Assembly: GCF_017874375.1 (NCBI RefSeq)
Contig: NZ_JAGGLK010000001.1
Coordinates: 310,001 to 374,000 of the forward strand
Length of the DNA: 64,000 nt
Source: Methanohalophilus levihalophilus
Lineage (GTDB): Archaea > Halobacteriota > Methanosarcinia > Methanosarcinales > Methanosarcinaceae
Direction: 5' to 3'
Shown: in pieces, positions 52,367 through 60,859 of the stretch
Numbering within the stretch: the stretch's first letter is position 1
Layout: each line of letters begins with the position of its first letter
Translations under genes and position numbers: made by a program
Notes under the pieces: generated by a model
What the model was told of the DNA's origin: nothing
The model's database searches: none
What the model saw: only the letters and a program-made list of their open reading frames with translations

Positions 52367-53868
52367 TCTTATTTTCATTACTTTTATTGCTTAATATTAT
52401 TCTTCGAATTCCTTCTATACCCCATGAAAAAGGTGCTGACTCATTTTTCATACATTCCCTCGCAAACTCCATCTCGACTTATGGACTTGCTAATTGGTGG
52501 GTTCACTGGCTTTCAGTTTTTGGCTTTTATCCATATTCATATGCAAGCGCAGTGCCATTTTCTCTTTCTGGCATGTCACAGCTTTTAGATATGAATATGG
52601 AAACGACAATTTTACTTTTTTCCATATTTATTGGTTTGTTTAGTATTTTTGTGGGGTATTCTTTAGCAGGCTTAATCTATAACGATTTTGTTTTTAAGTA
52701 TCTAATGGCTATGTTTTTTTCCATATCTCAAGGAATAATGATCTTTAGCACTTGGGAAATCAGTGCTAGAGGTCCATTTATGATCTTTTTGCCTTTTTTC
52801 ATCTTCATTTTGCTAAAAAAGATACCCATCACTAAAAAAATACTCTTTACACTAATAATCTTGATATTCATTTTTTCGATCCATCATTACGCTTGGTTTA
52901 CTCTTCCGATCTTGTTTGCCTATATTGCACTAAAGGTCATTTCAAATATTGAACGGATATGGAGTAAGCAAGTTTATTTAAATTATTTGTATGCCATAGG
53001 CTTTTGCATCGCATCTATGCTTCCTTTTTTTGAAAAATCCTTGATAGTTGCAGGTTCTAGATATGATTGGATACTGACAATGCTTGTTTCGCATACAAGA
53101 TTTGTTGGCCCTCTGATCGTTTTTGCTTTGGGTGGATTAATTTATCTGATATTGAATAAAAATAAAAATATTGCTCAGTGGTTGCTATTGAGTTCAGTGC
53201 TGTCGTTTGCTCCATTTTTCTATAACATAAATTATGGAGTTTATGTTGGTTTATTATTTTTGGTTTTTTTAGGTACAGTTGGTTTTTGGAATTTATTTAA
53301 GGTACAAAATGTCATGACATCTAGAATTCTCACAGTTTTAATTGTACTGAATCTTTTATTCTTTGTTTCTTTTTCTTCTTTCTACAATCATGAGCGAACT
53401 GGCGAATACCAGCATTATTGGTATATGAGTGAATTAACATTTCATGAGGGGAATTGGATAAATGATCATATCGAAAAAGATAAACGTGTTTTGATTATCA
53501 GCGAAAATAGTCACAATGTAAGATCGATTGCTTTGCAAACAAATGGTTCTTCAGTCCTTCAAGGTGGGACTGAAGGCTTAGCCTATGGATTTATTGATAG
53601 CTCTTTTGTTGATAACTTAACCAGAGTGCCATATACGTCATCATATTTTTATTCAGAAAGTCCTTACCAAGCTACTGAGAGGGATATTTATAGAAGTATT
53701 GAATGGTATATATTGGCAAAAGACATTCGTAAAATAAAAGAAGTTTATGATCTGGATTATTTTGTTCAATCTTTAACTTATAGGCGGCCTGCCGGTTTTT
53801 CAACAACAAAAATGGATAGGATATATACAAATGGATTACTTGAAGTGTATGAAATAAGCGATTTGTGA
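52330..53868 (+). CDS. Multi-spanning membrane glycosyltransferase-like protein
   Basis: A 512-residue protein with about ten membrane helices and a soluble C-terminus. An acidic first loop after helix 1 (IPSIPHEKGADSFFIHSL) resembles the GT39/GT83-type dolichyl-phosphate-sugar enzymes and STT3-like proteins. No WWDYG motif is visible, so I do not call it AglB. It may move a lipid-linked sugar outside the membrane or act as polymerase. The start ATG 52330 overlaps GT2 by 37 bases. Confidence 0.75.
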   Translation: MSEFEISKKTKVILFSLLLLLNIILRIPSIPHEKGADSFFIHSLANSISTYGLANWWVHWLSVFGFYPYSYASAVPFSLSGMSQLLDMNMETTILLFSIFIGLFSIFVGYSLAGLIYNDFVFKYLMAMFFSISQGIMIFSTWEISARGPFMIFLPFFIFILLKKIPITKKILFTLIILIFIFSIHHYAWFTLPILFAYIALKVISNIERIWSKQVYLNYLYAIGFCIASMLPFFEKSLIVAGSRYDWILTMLVSHTRFVGPLIVFALGGLIYLILNKNKNIAQWLLLSSVLSFAPFFYNINYGVYVGLLFLVFLGTVGFWNLFKVQNVMTSRILTVLIVLNLLFFVSFSSFYNHERTGEYQHYWYMSELTFHEGNWINDHIEKDKRVLIISENSHNVRSIALQTNGSSVLQGGTEGLAYGFIDSSFVDNLTRVPYTSSYFYSESPYQATERDIYRSIEWYILAKDIRKIKEVYDLDYFVQSLTYRRPAGFSTTKMDRIYTNGLLEVYEISDL

Positions 53869-53925
53869 ATTTAAATTTTCTATTCTCTACAAACTTTATT
53901 CCGATTTCCAATTTAGTAGGTAAAT

Positions 53926-55116
53926 ATGAAGGTAGCGCTTTTTACTGGTACAATTTTACTCCAAGGTAAGAATTTGGATGTTAGGGAAGCTTATGTTATA
54001 GAAAGATTAAAAAAACTTAAAAACTATGATCTTTCAATAGAAGTCCTTACTCCAAAAGTTGAAGAATCACATTTGCCTCACTTTCGGACTTTAGACTACA
54101 ATATGTACAAAATTTGTTACAGAAAAAAAATAAAATTCCTTTCTGTAGCTTTATTTTCTTCTTTCAAATTGTTCAAGTTGAACTGTGATATCATACATTG
54201 TTATACTTATCAAGCGGCTTTTATTGCTCAAATGATTAACTTTTTAAAAAGGAATAAATATTTTGTTCTTTTCGAGCCAATGGGTTTAGCTTATGAAGAA
54301 TCAACGACTTCAAAGAATAAATCTTGGAGAAGTAAGCTAAATAGATCTTTTGTAAAGAGGATTGAAAAGAGAACATTTCAAAAATCTAATGGGGTAATTG
54401 TTTATACGGAAATAATGCGTACATATGTGTCTCAGGAATTCGATATATCCATAGATTATATCTATGTAGTTCCACACGGTGTGAATATTCCAAATAATTT
54501 TGTTTCAAAGAAAGAAGATGAAGATCGTTTCAGAGAAAAGTTGCATATTCAAAATGAAAATAAAATTGCAATGTATGTTGGCTCATTGTCGGAATTACAT
54601 GGTGTTATGTACTTAGCTGAAGCCATGAACTATTTAAAAGATAAAAAGCAAGATATTAGCTTAGTAATTCTTGGCAGTGGTCCTCTTGAATTGACGTTAA
54701 AAAAATACATCAGAGATAAAAACTTGGATAATATTTTTATACGGGGTTTTGTTCCATCCGATGCAATTCCATTTTACTTATCTCTAGCAGATGTTTTGTT
54801 GATACCTCATGCTAAGTGCATGCAAACTGAGCTTGATCAACCCACTAAATTGTTTGAATATTTATCCAGTGGTAAACCAATTGTATCATTTAAATTGCAA
54901 GCAATTAAAGAAGTGGTTGGTGAAAATGCAATTTTGGTCGAACCTGATAACCCAAAGAAGTTTAGTGACTCTTTGTTACAACTACTTGAGGATGAAGACT
55001 TGATGAATAAGCTTGGGTTAAAGGGGAAGGAGATCGTACGAACTTATACTTGGGCGAAATCTTCTGAAAAGCAATATGAATCCTATTTAAAGTTGATGAA
55101 CACTTACCATAACTAA
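53926..55116 (+). CDS. Family 4 glycosyltransferase
   Basis: A 396-residue GT-B enzyme. The C-terminal nucleotide-sugar domain has YVGSLSELHGVMYLAEAM, IRGFVPSDAIPFYLSLADV and the ELDQPTKLFEYLSSGKPIV segment, with the catalytic Glu region typical of GT4. It adds a sugar to the growing surface glycan on the inner face of the membrane. It is A/T-rich like its neighbours and co-directional. Confidence 0.9.
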   Translation: MKVALFTGTILLQGKNLDVREAYVIERLKKLKNYDLSIEVLTPKVEESHLPHFRTLDYNMYKICYRKKIKFLSVALFSSFKLFKLNCDIIHCYTYQAAFIAQMINFLKRNKYFVLFEPMGLAYEESTTSKNKSWRSKLNRSFVKRIEKRTFQKSNGVIVYTEIMRTYVSQEFDISIDYIYVVPHGVNIPNNFVSKKEDEDRFREKLHIQNENKIAMYVGSLSELHGVMYLAEAMNYLKDKKQDISLVILGSGPLELTLKKYIRDKNLDNIFIRGFVPSDAIPFYLSLADVLLIPHAKCMQTELDQPTKLFEYLSSGKPIVSFKLQAIKEVVGENAILVEPDNPKKFSDSLLQLLEDEDLMNKLGLKGKEIVRTYTWAKSSEKQYESYLKLMNTYHN

Positions 55117-55138
55117 TGTTTTATATTGGAGTTTCTTA

Positions 55139-56245
55139 TTGAACTTACATATGAAAATTTGTATACTTGGCCACTATCCTTCAAGTGGTGAACCTTTTGC
55201 TGGTGTTTCTAGGGTTGTTTATAGTTTATCTCATGAATTATCTGAGTTAGGCGTTGAGTTATTTTTATTAAAAAAAAAGCGATATAGTTCTATTTTTAGG
55301 AAACTTGGCTGCAAAAAAGATAAAAAAATTACTATTTGTCAAGTGTCGCATATTGAGTTAATTATCGATCTTGTAAACAATAAATATGATTCAATTACAA
55401 TTCATAATATATCATTTTTCTTTTTAATTCCTTTGATATTAAAAAAGTTAAATTTAATAGCTTGTAAGATAGTTTTTGTTTCACATGGATTAATAGACTT
55501 AGAAAAACAAGAAAAAAGATATGATTATCCTTTAAGGTATTCTTTTTACCAAAAACTCTTCTTTTTTTGGTCGGATCAAATTGTAAGCGTTTCTAATCAA
55601 TTAAAAGAAAACATTGTGAATTACTATTCAATTAATCCTAGTAAGATTACAGTAATTAATAATGGCGTGGGGGGTATTTTTTTCAACAGATCATCTGCCA
55701 AATTGGATGCATTACCAGACAAATATGCACTATATGTAGGAGAAATTGCCCGGGTAAAAGGATTAGATTTTTTGCTAGATTCCATGCAAAGAGTGGAATT
55801 ACCAATTGTCTTAATTGGGCATTCATCTAGTTACTTGGAAGTTTTAAAGATCAAATTTTCAGAGCTTTTTGAAAAAGGAAAAGTTATCCATCTCGAAAAT
55901 TTGACTGAAGATGAACTTTTGGCTGCGTATTCAAATGCAACTTTTTTAGCATTAGTCAGTCGCCATGAACCCTATGGTTTAGTAAGTTTAGAAGCTATGG
56001 CTTCGGGAAAACCAGTTATCGTTTCTGACAAAGTGGGTGCAAAAGAAGTAATTGAAAATGGTAGGGATGGATTTATTGTTCCTTTTGGGGATGTAGAGTC
56101 ATTAGTAGATTCTATGAACTTCATTTTGAATAATAGATTAGACGCTAGAAAAATTGGTTTATTGGCTCAGGACAAAGCTGTTCAAAACACCTGGTCTAAA
56201 AAAGCAATTTTATATTTAAAAATGTATGAAGAAATTATCGTGTGA
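55139..56245 (+). CDS. Family 4 glycosyltransferase
   Basis: A 368-residue GT-B enzyme with the N-terminal PFAGVSRVVYSLSHEL, VSHGLIDLEKQEKR, the linker VINNGVGGIFF and the GT4 active-site region SRHEPYGLVSLEAMASGKPV (EX7E-type). The start is TTG 55139, because GGAG at 55128-55131 fits it; the first ATG (55151) is too far away. It overlaps the convergent flippase by 11 bases. Confidence 0.9.
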   Translation: MNLHMKICILGHYPSSGEPFAGVSRVVYSLSHELSELGVELFLLKKKRYSSIFRKLGCKKDKKITICQVSHIELIIDLVNNKYDSITIHNISFFFLIPLILKKLNLIACKIVFVSHGLIDLEKQEKRYDYPLRYSFYQKLFFFWSDQIVSVSNQLKENIVNYYSINPSKITVINNGVGGIFFNRSSAKLDALPDKYALYVGEIARVKGLDFLLDSMQRVELPIVLIGHSSSYLEVLKIKFSELFEKGKVIHLENLTEDELLAAYSNATFLALVSRHEPYGLVSLEAMASGKPVIVSDKVGAKEVIENGRDGFIVPFGDVESLVDSMNFILNNRLDARKIGLLAQDKAVQNTWSKKAILYLKMYEEIIV

Positions 56246-57662
56246 TTAATTTCTTAATAATTTTTTTATCATCTTCGTTCACCCCTCCAAGCAAATAATA
56301 TGTGGTTGGATATAAAATTACTGCGCCCATTATCAACAGGGGTAAATAGAGAACTGGAATGCAAATCAGTAAATATGCCAAGAAAATTAGATTTGTGATG
56401 AATATTTTCGTGAAATTTTTATCTAGCAAGTCAACCTCTAGTTTTCTTAAAACTATTATCATCAGATAAATTATAATTATGCCTTCTGTAATAACTGTTG
56501 CAATTGCTGCTCCATCAAAATCATATATTGGGATAACAATTAGATTTAAAAGAACGTTCAGAAACGCACTTATTACTACTATTTTTGTTACGGTTTTCTG
56601 CTCATGTAGGGAAACTAAAGTATCCGCATTAACAGTGTTTACAAAAATACAAATTTGTGCCCAGATCAATATCATCAAGGCAGAAGAGGCTAGTGCGAAT
56701 TCATCGCCAAATATTGTTACTATGATCTCTTCGGCAAGAAACGTCACTCCTATTCCTATTGGTAATGCAAATAGTAAGGTGTATTTCAGGCTTAAAGAGT
56801 ATATTTTTGACAGTTTTTCTTTGGGTTGGGTGGCATATGATGAGAGTATTGGGAATAATGACATCATCATTGCGGAAGGTATAAATCCCAATGGCAGTAC
56901 TAATTTCAATGCCGAAGTATAATATCCTACTGACTCATCTCCTTTCATAATGGAGAGCATTAGTATGTCAATATTATGGTAAATAGCAGCAAAAATTCCT
57001 GTAATTGCTATGGGTAGTGATTCCTTTAGCAAGTATTTCCACAATTTAAAATCAATATTATAAGAAGGCCTCACAAATTTTTTAGAAAAATGGTAGTCTA
57101 GAGCTGTTTTTAGTACTTCTGCAGCTAGCATGATGGTGACTATTGTTAGAAGGCTGCCTTCATTGAAAATAACTGCAAAAATTAGTATTGCAGAGAAGAG
57201 CCTATATGCAATTTTCGAATATAGGTTGTATTTCATCTCTAGGTTAGCTCTAAATATTGAAGTATATATCCCACTATAGGATATGAAAAAAATGGAAAAT
57301 GCTATTATGTAAATAAATAATGTAGTGTCCTCAGGATACTGCATCAGTGATATTACTGAAATTGCAAGTATAAAAGATATTATTGAGAGAATTAAGTTAA
57401 AAATTAGGGCATTTCCTATAAATTCTCTTGTTCTAGATTTATTTTGTGAGATCTCCCGTATCAACACAGTTTGCAGTCCAAAGTCTGTTATTACAACAAA
57501 AAATGAAAGATAAGCAAACAAAAAGCTAAATTTTCCAAAATCCACAACACCAAGATATCTTGCAAGATATATGGTTACGACTAAAGAAATCAATCTGAAT
57601 AAAATATTTCCTGCAACTATGATTGCAGTGTTTTTAGCTATTTTAGAAATTAGGCTAGCCAT
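56235..57662 (-). CDS. Wzx-like polysaccharide flippase
   Basis: A 475-residue protein with 12-14 membrane helices. The MATE-like start is typical of oligosaccharide flippases: NTAIIVAGNILFRLISLVVT and LARYLGVVDFGKFSF. It should move lipid-linked glycan units across the membrane. It is the only minus-strand gene of the locus and its last codons overlap the GT4 gene on the other strand, so the two transcripts are antisense at their ends. Confidence 0.92.
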   Translation of the reverse strand: MASLISKIAKNTAIIVAGNILFRLISLVVTIYLARYLGVVDFGKFSFLFAYLSFFVVITDFGLQTVLIREISQNKSRTREFIGNALIFNLILSIISFILAISVISLMQYPEDTTLFIYIIAFSIFFISYSGIYTSIFRANLEMKYNLYSKIAYRLFSAILIFAVIFNEGSLLTIVTIMLAAEVLKTALDYHFSKKFVRPSYNIDFKLWKYLLKESLPIAITGIFAAIYHNIDILMLSIMKGDESVGYYTSALKLVLPLGFIPSAMMMSLFPILSSYATQPKEKLSKIYSLSLKYTLLFALPIGIGVTFLAEEIIVTIFGDEFALASSALMILIWAQICIFVNTVNADTLVSLHEQKTVTKIVVISAFLNVLLNLIVIPIYDFDGAAIATVITEGIIIIYLMIIVLRKLEVDLLDKNFTKIFITNLIFLAYLLICIPVLYLPLLIMGAVILYPTTYYLLGGVNEDDKKIIKKLITR

Positions 57663-57996
57663 TTTTCTTCTACTCTTTTTAAAATCAACATTAGCTATTA
57701 TATTTGTAGGTACGTATTACCTTGATACCTATATAGAACCTTTACTTTGTTTTAATATTTTGTATTACAATTTTTGGTACTTACGTTCCACGCAGTTATA
57801 AAATCCAGAATCTAAAGACAAATTTCTGTCATTTCTGCATACTAATTTTATTTTCTAAATAGAATGATCTGCCCACTATGTATGTTCACAAAAGAAAAAA
57901 ATATGGCCATATATATTTTATCTATCTACATATTATCTCTAGACATGAGCTTATTTTGCCTATAATATTCACTCAAAGCTCATGATGGGGTAAAAT
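57663..57996 (+). promoter_or_regulatory. 334-base gap with palindrome, TATA box and leader of the dockerin protein gene
   Basis: The perfect 12-base palindrome ATATGGCCATAT (57901-57912) touches a TATA box (ATATATATTTTA, about 57909-57920). The leader is then about 55 bases, with TGGGGT before ATG 57997. The palindrome could be an operator. The left half presumably carries the flippase promoter on the minus strand. No gene seen. Confidence 0.5.
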
Positions 57997-60687
57997 ATGT
58001 TAAAATTCAGAGTGCTTGCCTTAGTAACGCTTTTGTTGATCACAATGAACATTGCAGGCGCAACAGTACAATATAATCCATCTTTAAATATAATTTCTAT
58101 AGGCAATACGACTGAAATCAACAATATGACCAGTTTGTATTCTTCTCTTGTGGATAGTTATGGGGAACAGTACGTTCAAGAAAATATTGTGAAACAAGTT
58201 TCACCAAAAGTATGGTGGGTAAACGGAAAAATATCTGTTCCTAATTCTGGCAATTTCTGGATTAACAATACGGATGCCCAAGAAATAAGAATATGTAACG
58301 GATATAGGGATTGGTCGTTTGAAGGTTATATTACATTAAATAACGTGACCATATATTCGTGGAATCGAGACGCCGATGAGCTGAATAATTTTGGTGATGG
58401 TTCGATTTCTGTATTCTACAATGAAGCTCATGATGTTGAATTTCATGGTTTTAAATCAATTTACTTTGGCTACTATTATGGAGAACAAATTAAGGACTTA
58501 AGCTTTTCTAATTTGGCCTTAGCTCACACAACTTATGGTCTTTCATTTCAAAATGCTGAAAACATATCAGTGAATAATGTAATTATTAGAGATGGTTCTC
58601 CTACTTTTGGAAATGGAATAACCAATTCAATGGTCAACAATTCGACACTATCAAATATTTTTGTCTATAATGTTAGTGATCACACAAATCCTGCCTCTGG
58701 AGCATACGGAATCCAATTAAGTGGTTCCAATAATATCATTCATGATGCATATATAGACGGGACTGCTTGGAGTGGGACTAATTTTGGTGGAATTGACTGG
58801 ATGGGAAGCACCAATTTAACTGTTTACAATGTGACAGTTAATAATTCAGGTCATAATGGTTTCGAAGTGGAAATGAGCCAATCGTCTTTTAAGAATATAA
58901 CTGTTGCAAACAGTGATAAGCATAATTTTTTCCAAGTTGGAAGAATTGAAACAGGTAAAATGGTTGGCTCCAATACCTATGAAAATCTGGATAGCCACAA
59001 TCCATCTTCTTATGGAATTCTTTTTGGGGAAGGTTCTTTTGATTCGATGCTGAAAAATTCATTATTTGAAGGAAACGGTGTATACATATTTGATTCCAAA
59101 AATATCACATCTATAAATGTAACACAAGTAGGTCAAAAAAATGTAGGTGGGATAGGCTACTATTCTACCATTGTTTCTTCGACATTTGATTATTGTGAAA
59201 ACAACGCTATTGTAGATTCTTCCTTCTGTAACAATTCAGATAAAGATTTTTGGATACATTATGGTCAGAATACAATAATGATAAATGGAAATTATTCGAC
59301 GCTCCGTTTGACAAATGATGCCTTCACAAATTATTATTATTTTGATCTTTTATTAGAAAATACCAATTTCTTAGCAGAAAATGCATATTTAAACATTGAA
59401 CCGGATACTTCTTCGATAAGCGCTGTCAATGGCCTTGGAATTAATAGTAGCTTGTTTTCTATCGATGGATCTCAGCAGACTGCGCTACCAAATAATGATC
59501 GCTCCAACTCTCCAGCTATTGCCGAGTACTATGAGAATTCGGATGGCACATTTGAGCGCTTTTCTCATACTGCCACAATCACAACCACAGATAACCGCGT
59601 TGTAACTCTCTCTGGAATAACCCCCGACCCATCATGGTACCGTGAAGATCCAAACATTCCAACATACACAATCACAGCAATAATTCCAGATGAATCCAAT
59701 GGACCACATATAACCGGATTCGCACCAAGTGAAACCAATCCTTTTACTCCAGAAGAAAGCAAAATCTTCAGGGTATGGACCGATGAAACACTTACAGACA
59801 TGAAATGGTATGTTGACGGTTCCCTTGTTTCACAGGGTTCAATGGATTACACCTGGACAATCGTGGAGGGTACCCATAGTATCGAATTCCTGGGTTCAAA
59901 TTCAAATGGAAGCGTCTACAAGATCTGGACTGTTGGTGGTGAATCTGCCCCGGAGTCTTCAAATGATGCCCCAACCTTAACAACAATAGGTTCCAAATCC
60001 ACCACCGCCACAGAACCCCTCACTTTCACCCTCACAGCCACAGATCCAGAGGATGATCCACTTACCTTCTCCGCCACAAACCTCCCAGAAGGTGCAACTC
60101 TTGATCCATCCACAGGTGAATTCTCATGGGCTCCATCAATAGGTCAGGAAGGTACATACTACGTGACTTTCAGGGTAAATGACGGTTCCCTCATGGACAG
60201 TGAAACTGTGGCCATAACTGTAAACGAACTCAACGTAGCACCTGTAATCGACTCTTTCAATCCGGAAGATTCACAGTTCTTTGAAGAGACAAATACTATT
60301 ACAATAAATGTTTCCGCACATGATGACAACGAAGATGAGTTAAGCTATACTATCTCCATAGATAACGTTGTCCGCAGCACTTCTTCCGAATACAACTGGA
60401 AGACGGATTACAAGTCTGCCGGCATTCATACCATTAACGTTACTGTATCAGATGGTGTAAACACTGTTTCCGAAAGCCACCAGATAAACATAATCGACGT
60501 ACATCCACGCTGGGACGTTGACAAAGACGGAACCGTGGACGATGAGGACATTGCCGCAATCTCCGAGAAATTCGGTACAAAAACAAATAAACCACACCCA
60601 CGCTGGGACATCAACCAGGATGGCGTCATAAACATTCAGGATTTAACCCTCGCAGGCTCCAATTATGGTGAAACAGTTGAAGGGTAA
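57997..60687 (+). CDS. Secreted beta-helix protein with Ig-like domains and C-terminal dockerin
   Basis: An 896-residue protein. A Sec signal (residues 1-24, FRVLALVTLLLITMNIAGA) is followed by a right-handed beta-helix region (about 90-480; repeated NxTxxN and xxISVNNVIIRDG-type turns). Then come Ig-like/cadherin-like domains (about 570-830, including LTATDPEDDPLTFSATNLP) and a dockerin-like end. The last 61 residues hold two EF-hand-type repeats (RWDVDKDGTVDDEDI and RWDINQDGVINIQDL). Beta-helix domains often bind or cleave polysaccharides; no catalytic residue is identifiable. Base composition changes near 59530. Confidence 0.85.
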   Translation: MLKFRVLALVTLLLITMNIAGATVQYNPSLNIISIGNTTEINNMTSLYSSLVDSYGEQYVQENIVKQVSPKVWWVNGKISVPNSGNFWINNTDAQEIRICNGYRDWSFEGYITLNNVTIYSWNRDADELNNFGDGSISVFYNEAHDVEFHGFKSIYFGYYYGEQIKDLSFSNLALAHTTYGLSFQNAENISVNNVIIRDGSPTFGNGITNSMVNNSTLSNIFVYNVSDHTNPASGAYGIQLSGSNNIIHDAYIDGTAWSGTNFGGIDWMGSTNLTVYNVTVNNSGHNGFEVEMSQSSFKNITVANSDKHNFFQVGRIETGKMVGSNTYENLDSHNPSSYGILFGEGSFDSMLKNSLFEGNGVYIFDSKNITSINVTQVGQKNVGGIGYYSTIVSSTFDYCENNAIVDSSFCNNSDKDFWIHYGQNTIMINGNYSTLRLTNDAFTNYYYFDLLLENTNFLAENAYLNIEPDTSSISAVNGLGINSSLFSIDGSQQTALPNNDRSNSPAIAEYYENSDGTFERFSHTATITTTDNRVVTLSGITPDPSWYREDPNIPTYTITAIIPDESNGPHITGFAPSETNPFTPEESKIFRVWTDETLTDMKWYVDGSLVSQGSMDYTWTIVEGTHSIEFLGSNSNGSVYKIWTVGGESAPESSNDAPTLTTIGSKSTTATEPLTFTLTATDPEDDPLTFSATNLPEGATLDPSTGEFSWAPSIGQEGTYYVTFRVNDGSLMDSETVAITVNELNVAPVIDSFNPEDSQFFEETNTITINVSAHDDNEDELSYTISIDNVVRSTSSEYNWKTDYKSAGIHTINVTVSDGVNTVSESHQINIIDVHPRWDVDKDGTVDDEDIAAISEKFGTKTNKPHPRWDINQDGVINIQDLTLAGSNYGETVEG

Positions 60688-60690
60688 TTG

Positions 60691-60737
60691 ACACAGTCTT
60701 TACAACTGTGTATTTCTTTAACTTTTTTCTTTTTAAC
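60691..60737 (+). terminator. Hairpin and T-rich terminator
   Basis: ACACAGT (60691-60697) pairs perfectly with ACTGTGT (60705-60711) around a 7-base loop, 3 bases after the stop, followed by a T-rich tract to 60737. It ends the dockerin-protein transcript. Confidence 0.7.
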
Positions 60738-60859
60738 TTACGAATTATTGTAACCTAAACATTTCCTGAATTCTAATATCGATTCTCTTCTCCCCTCGAA
60801 GGATTCATATAACTTGCATGGTTGCATATATCATTCTTGATAAATGGCGGATGCACTCC

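Noticed and set aside
52330-53868. Oligosaccharyltransferase AglB
   Set aside because: Multi-spanning topology fits, but the WWDYG catalytic motif is absent.
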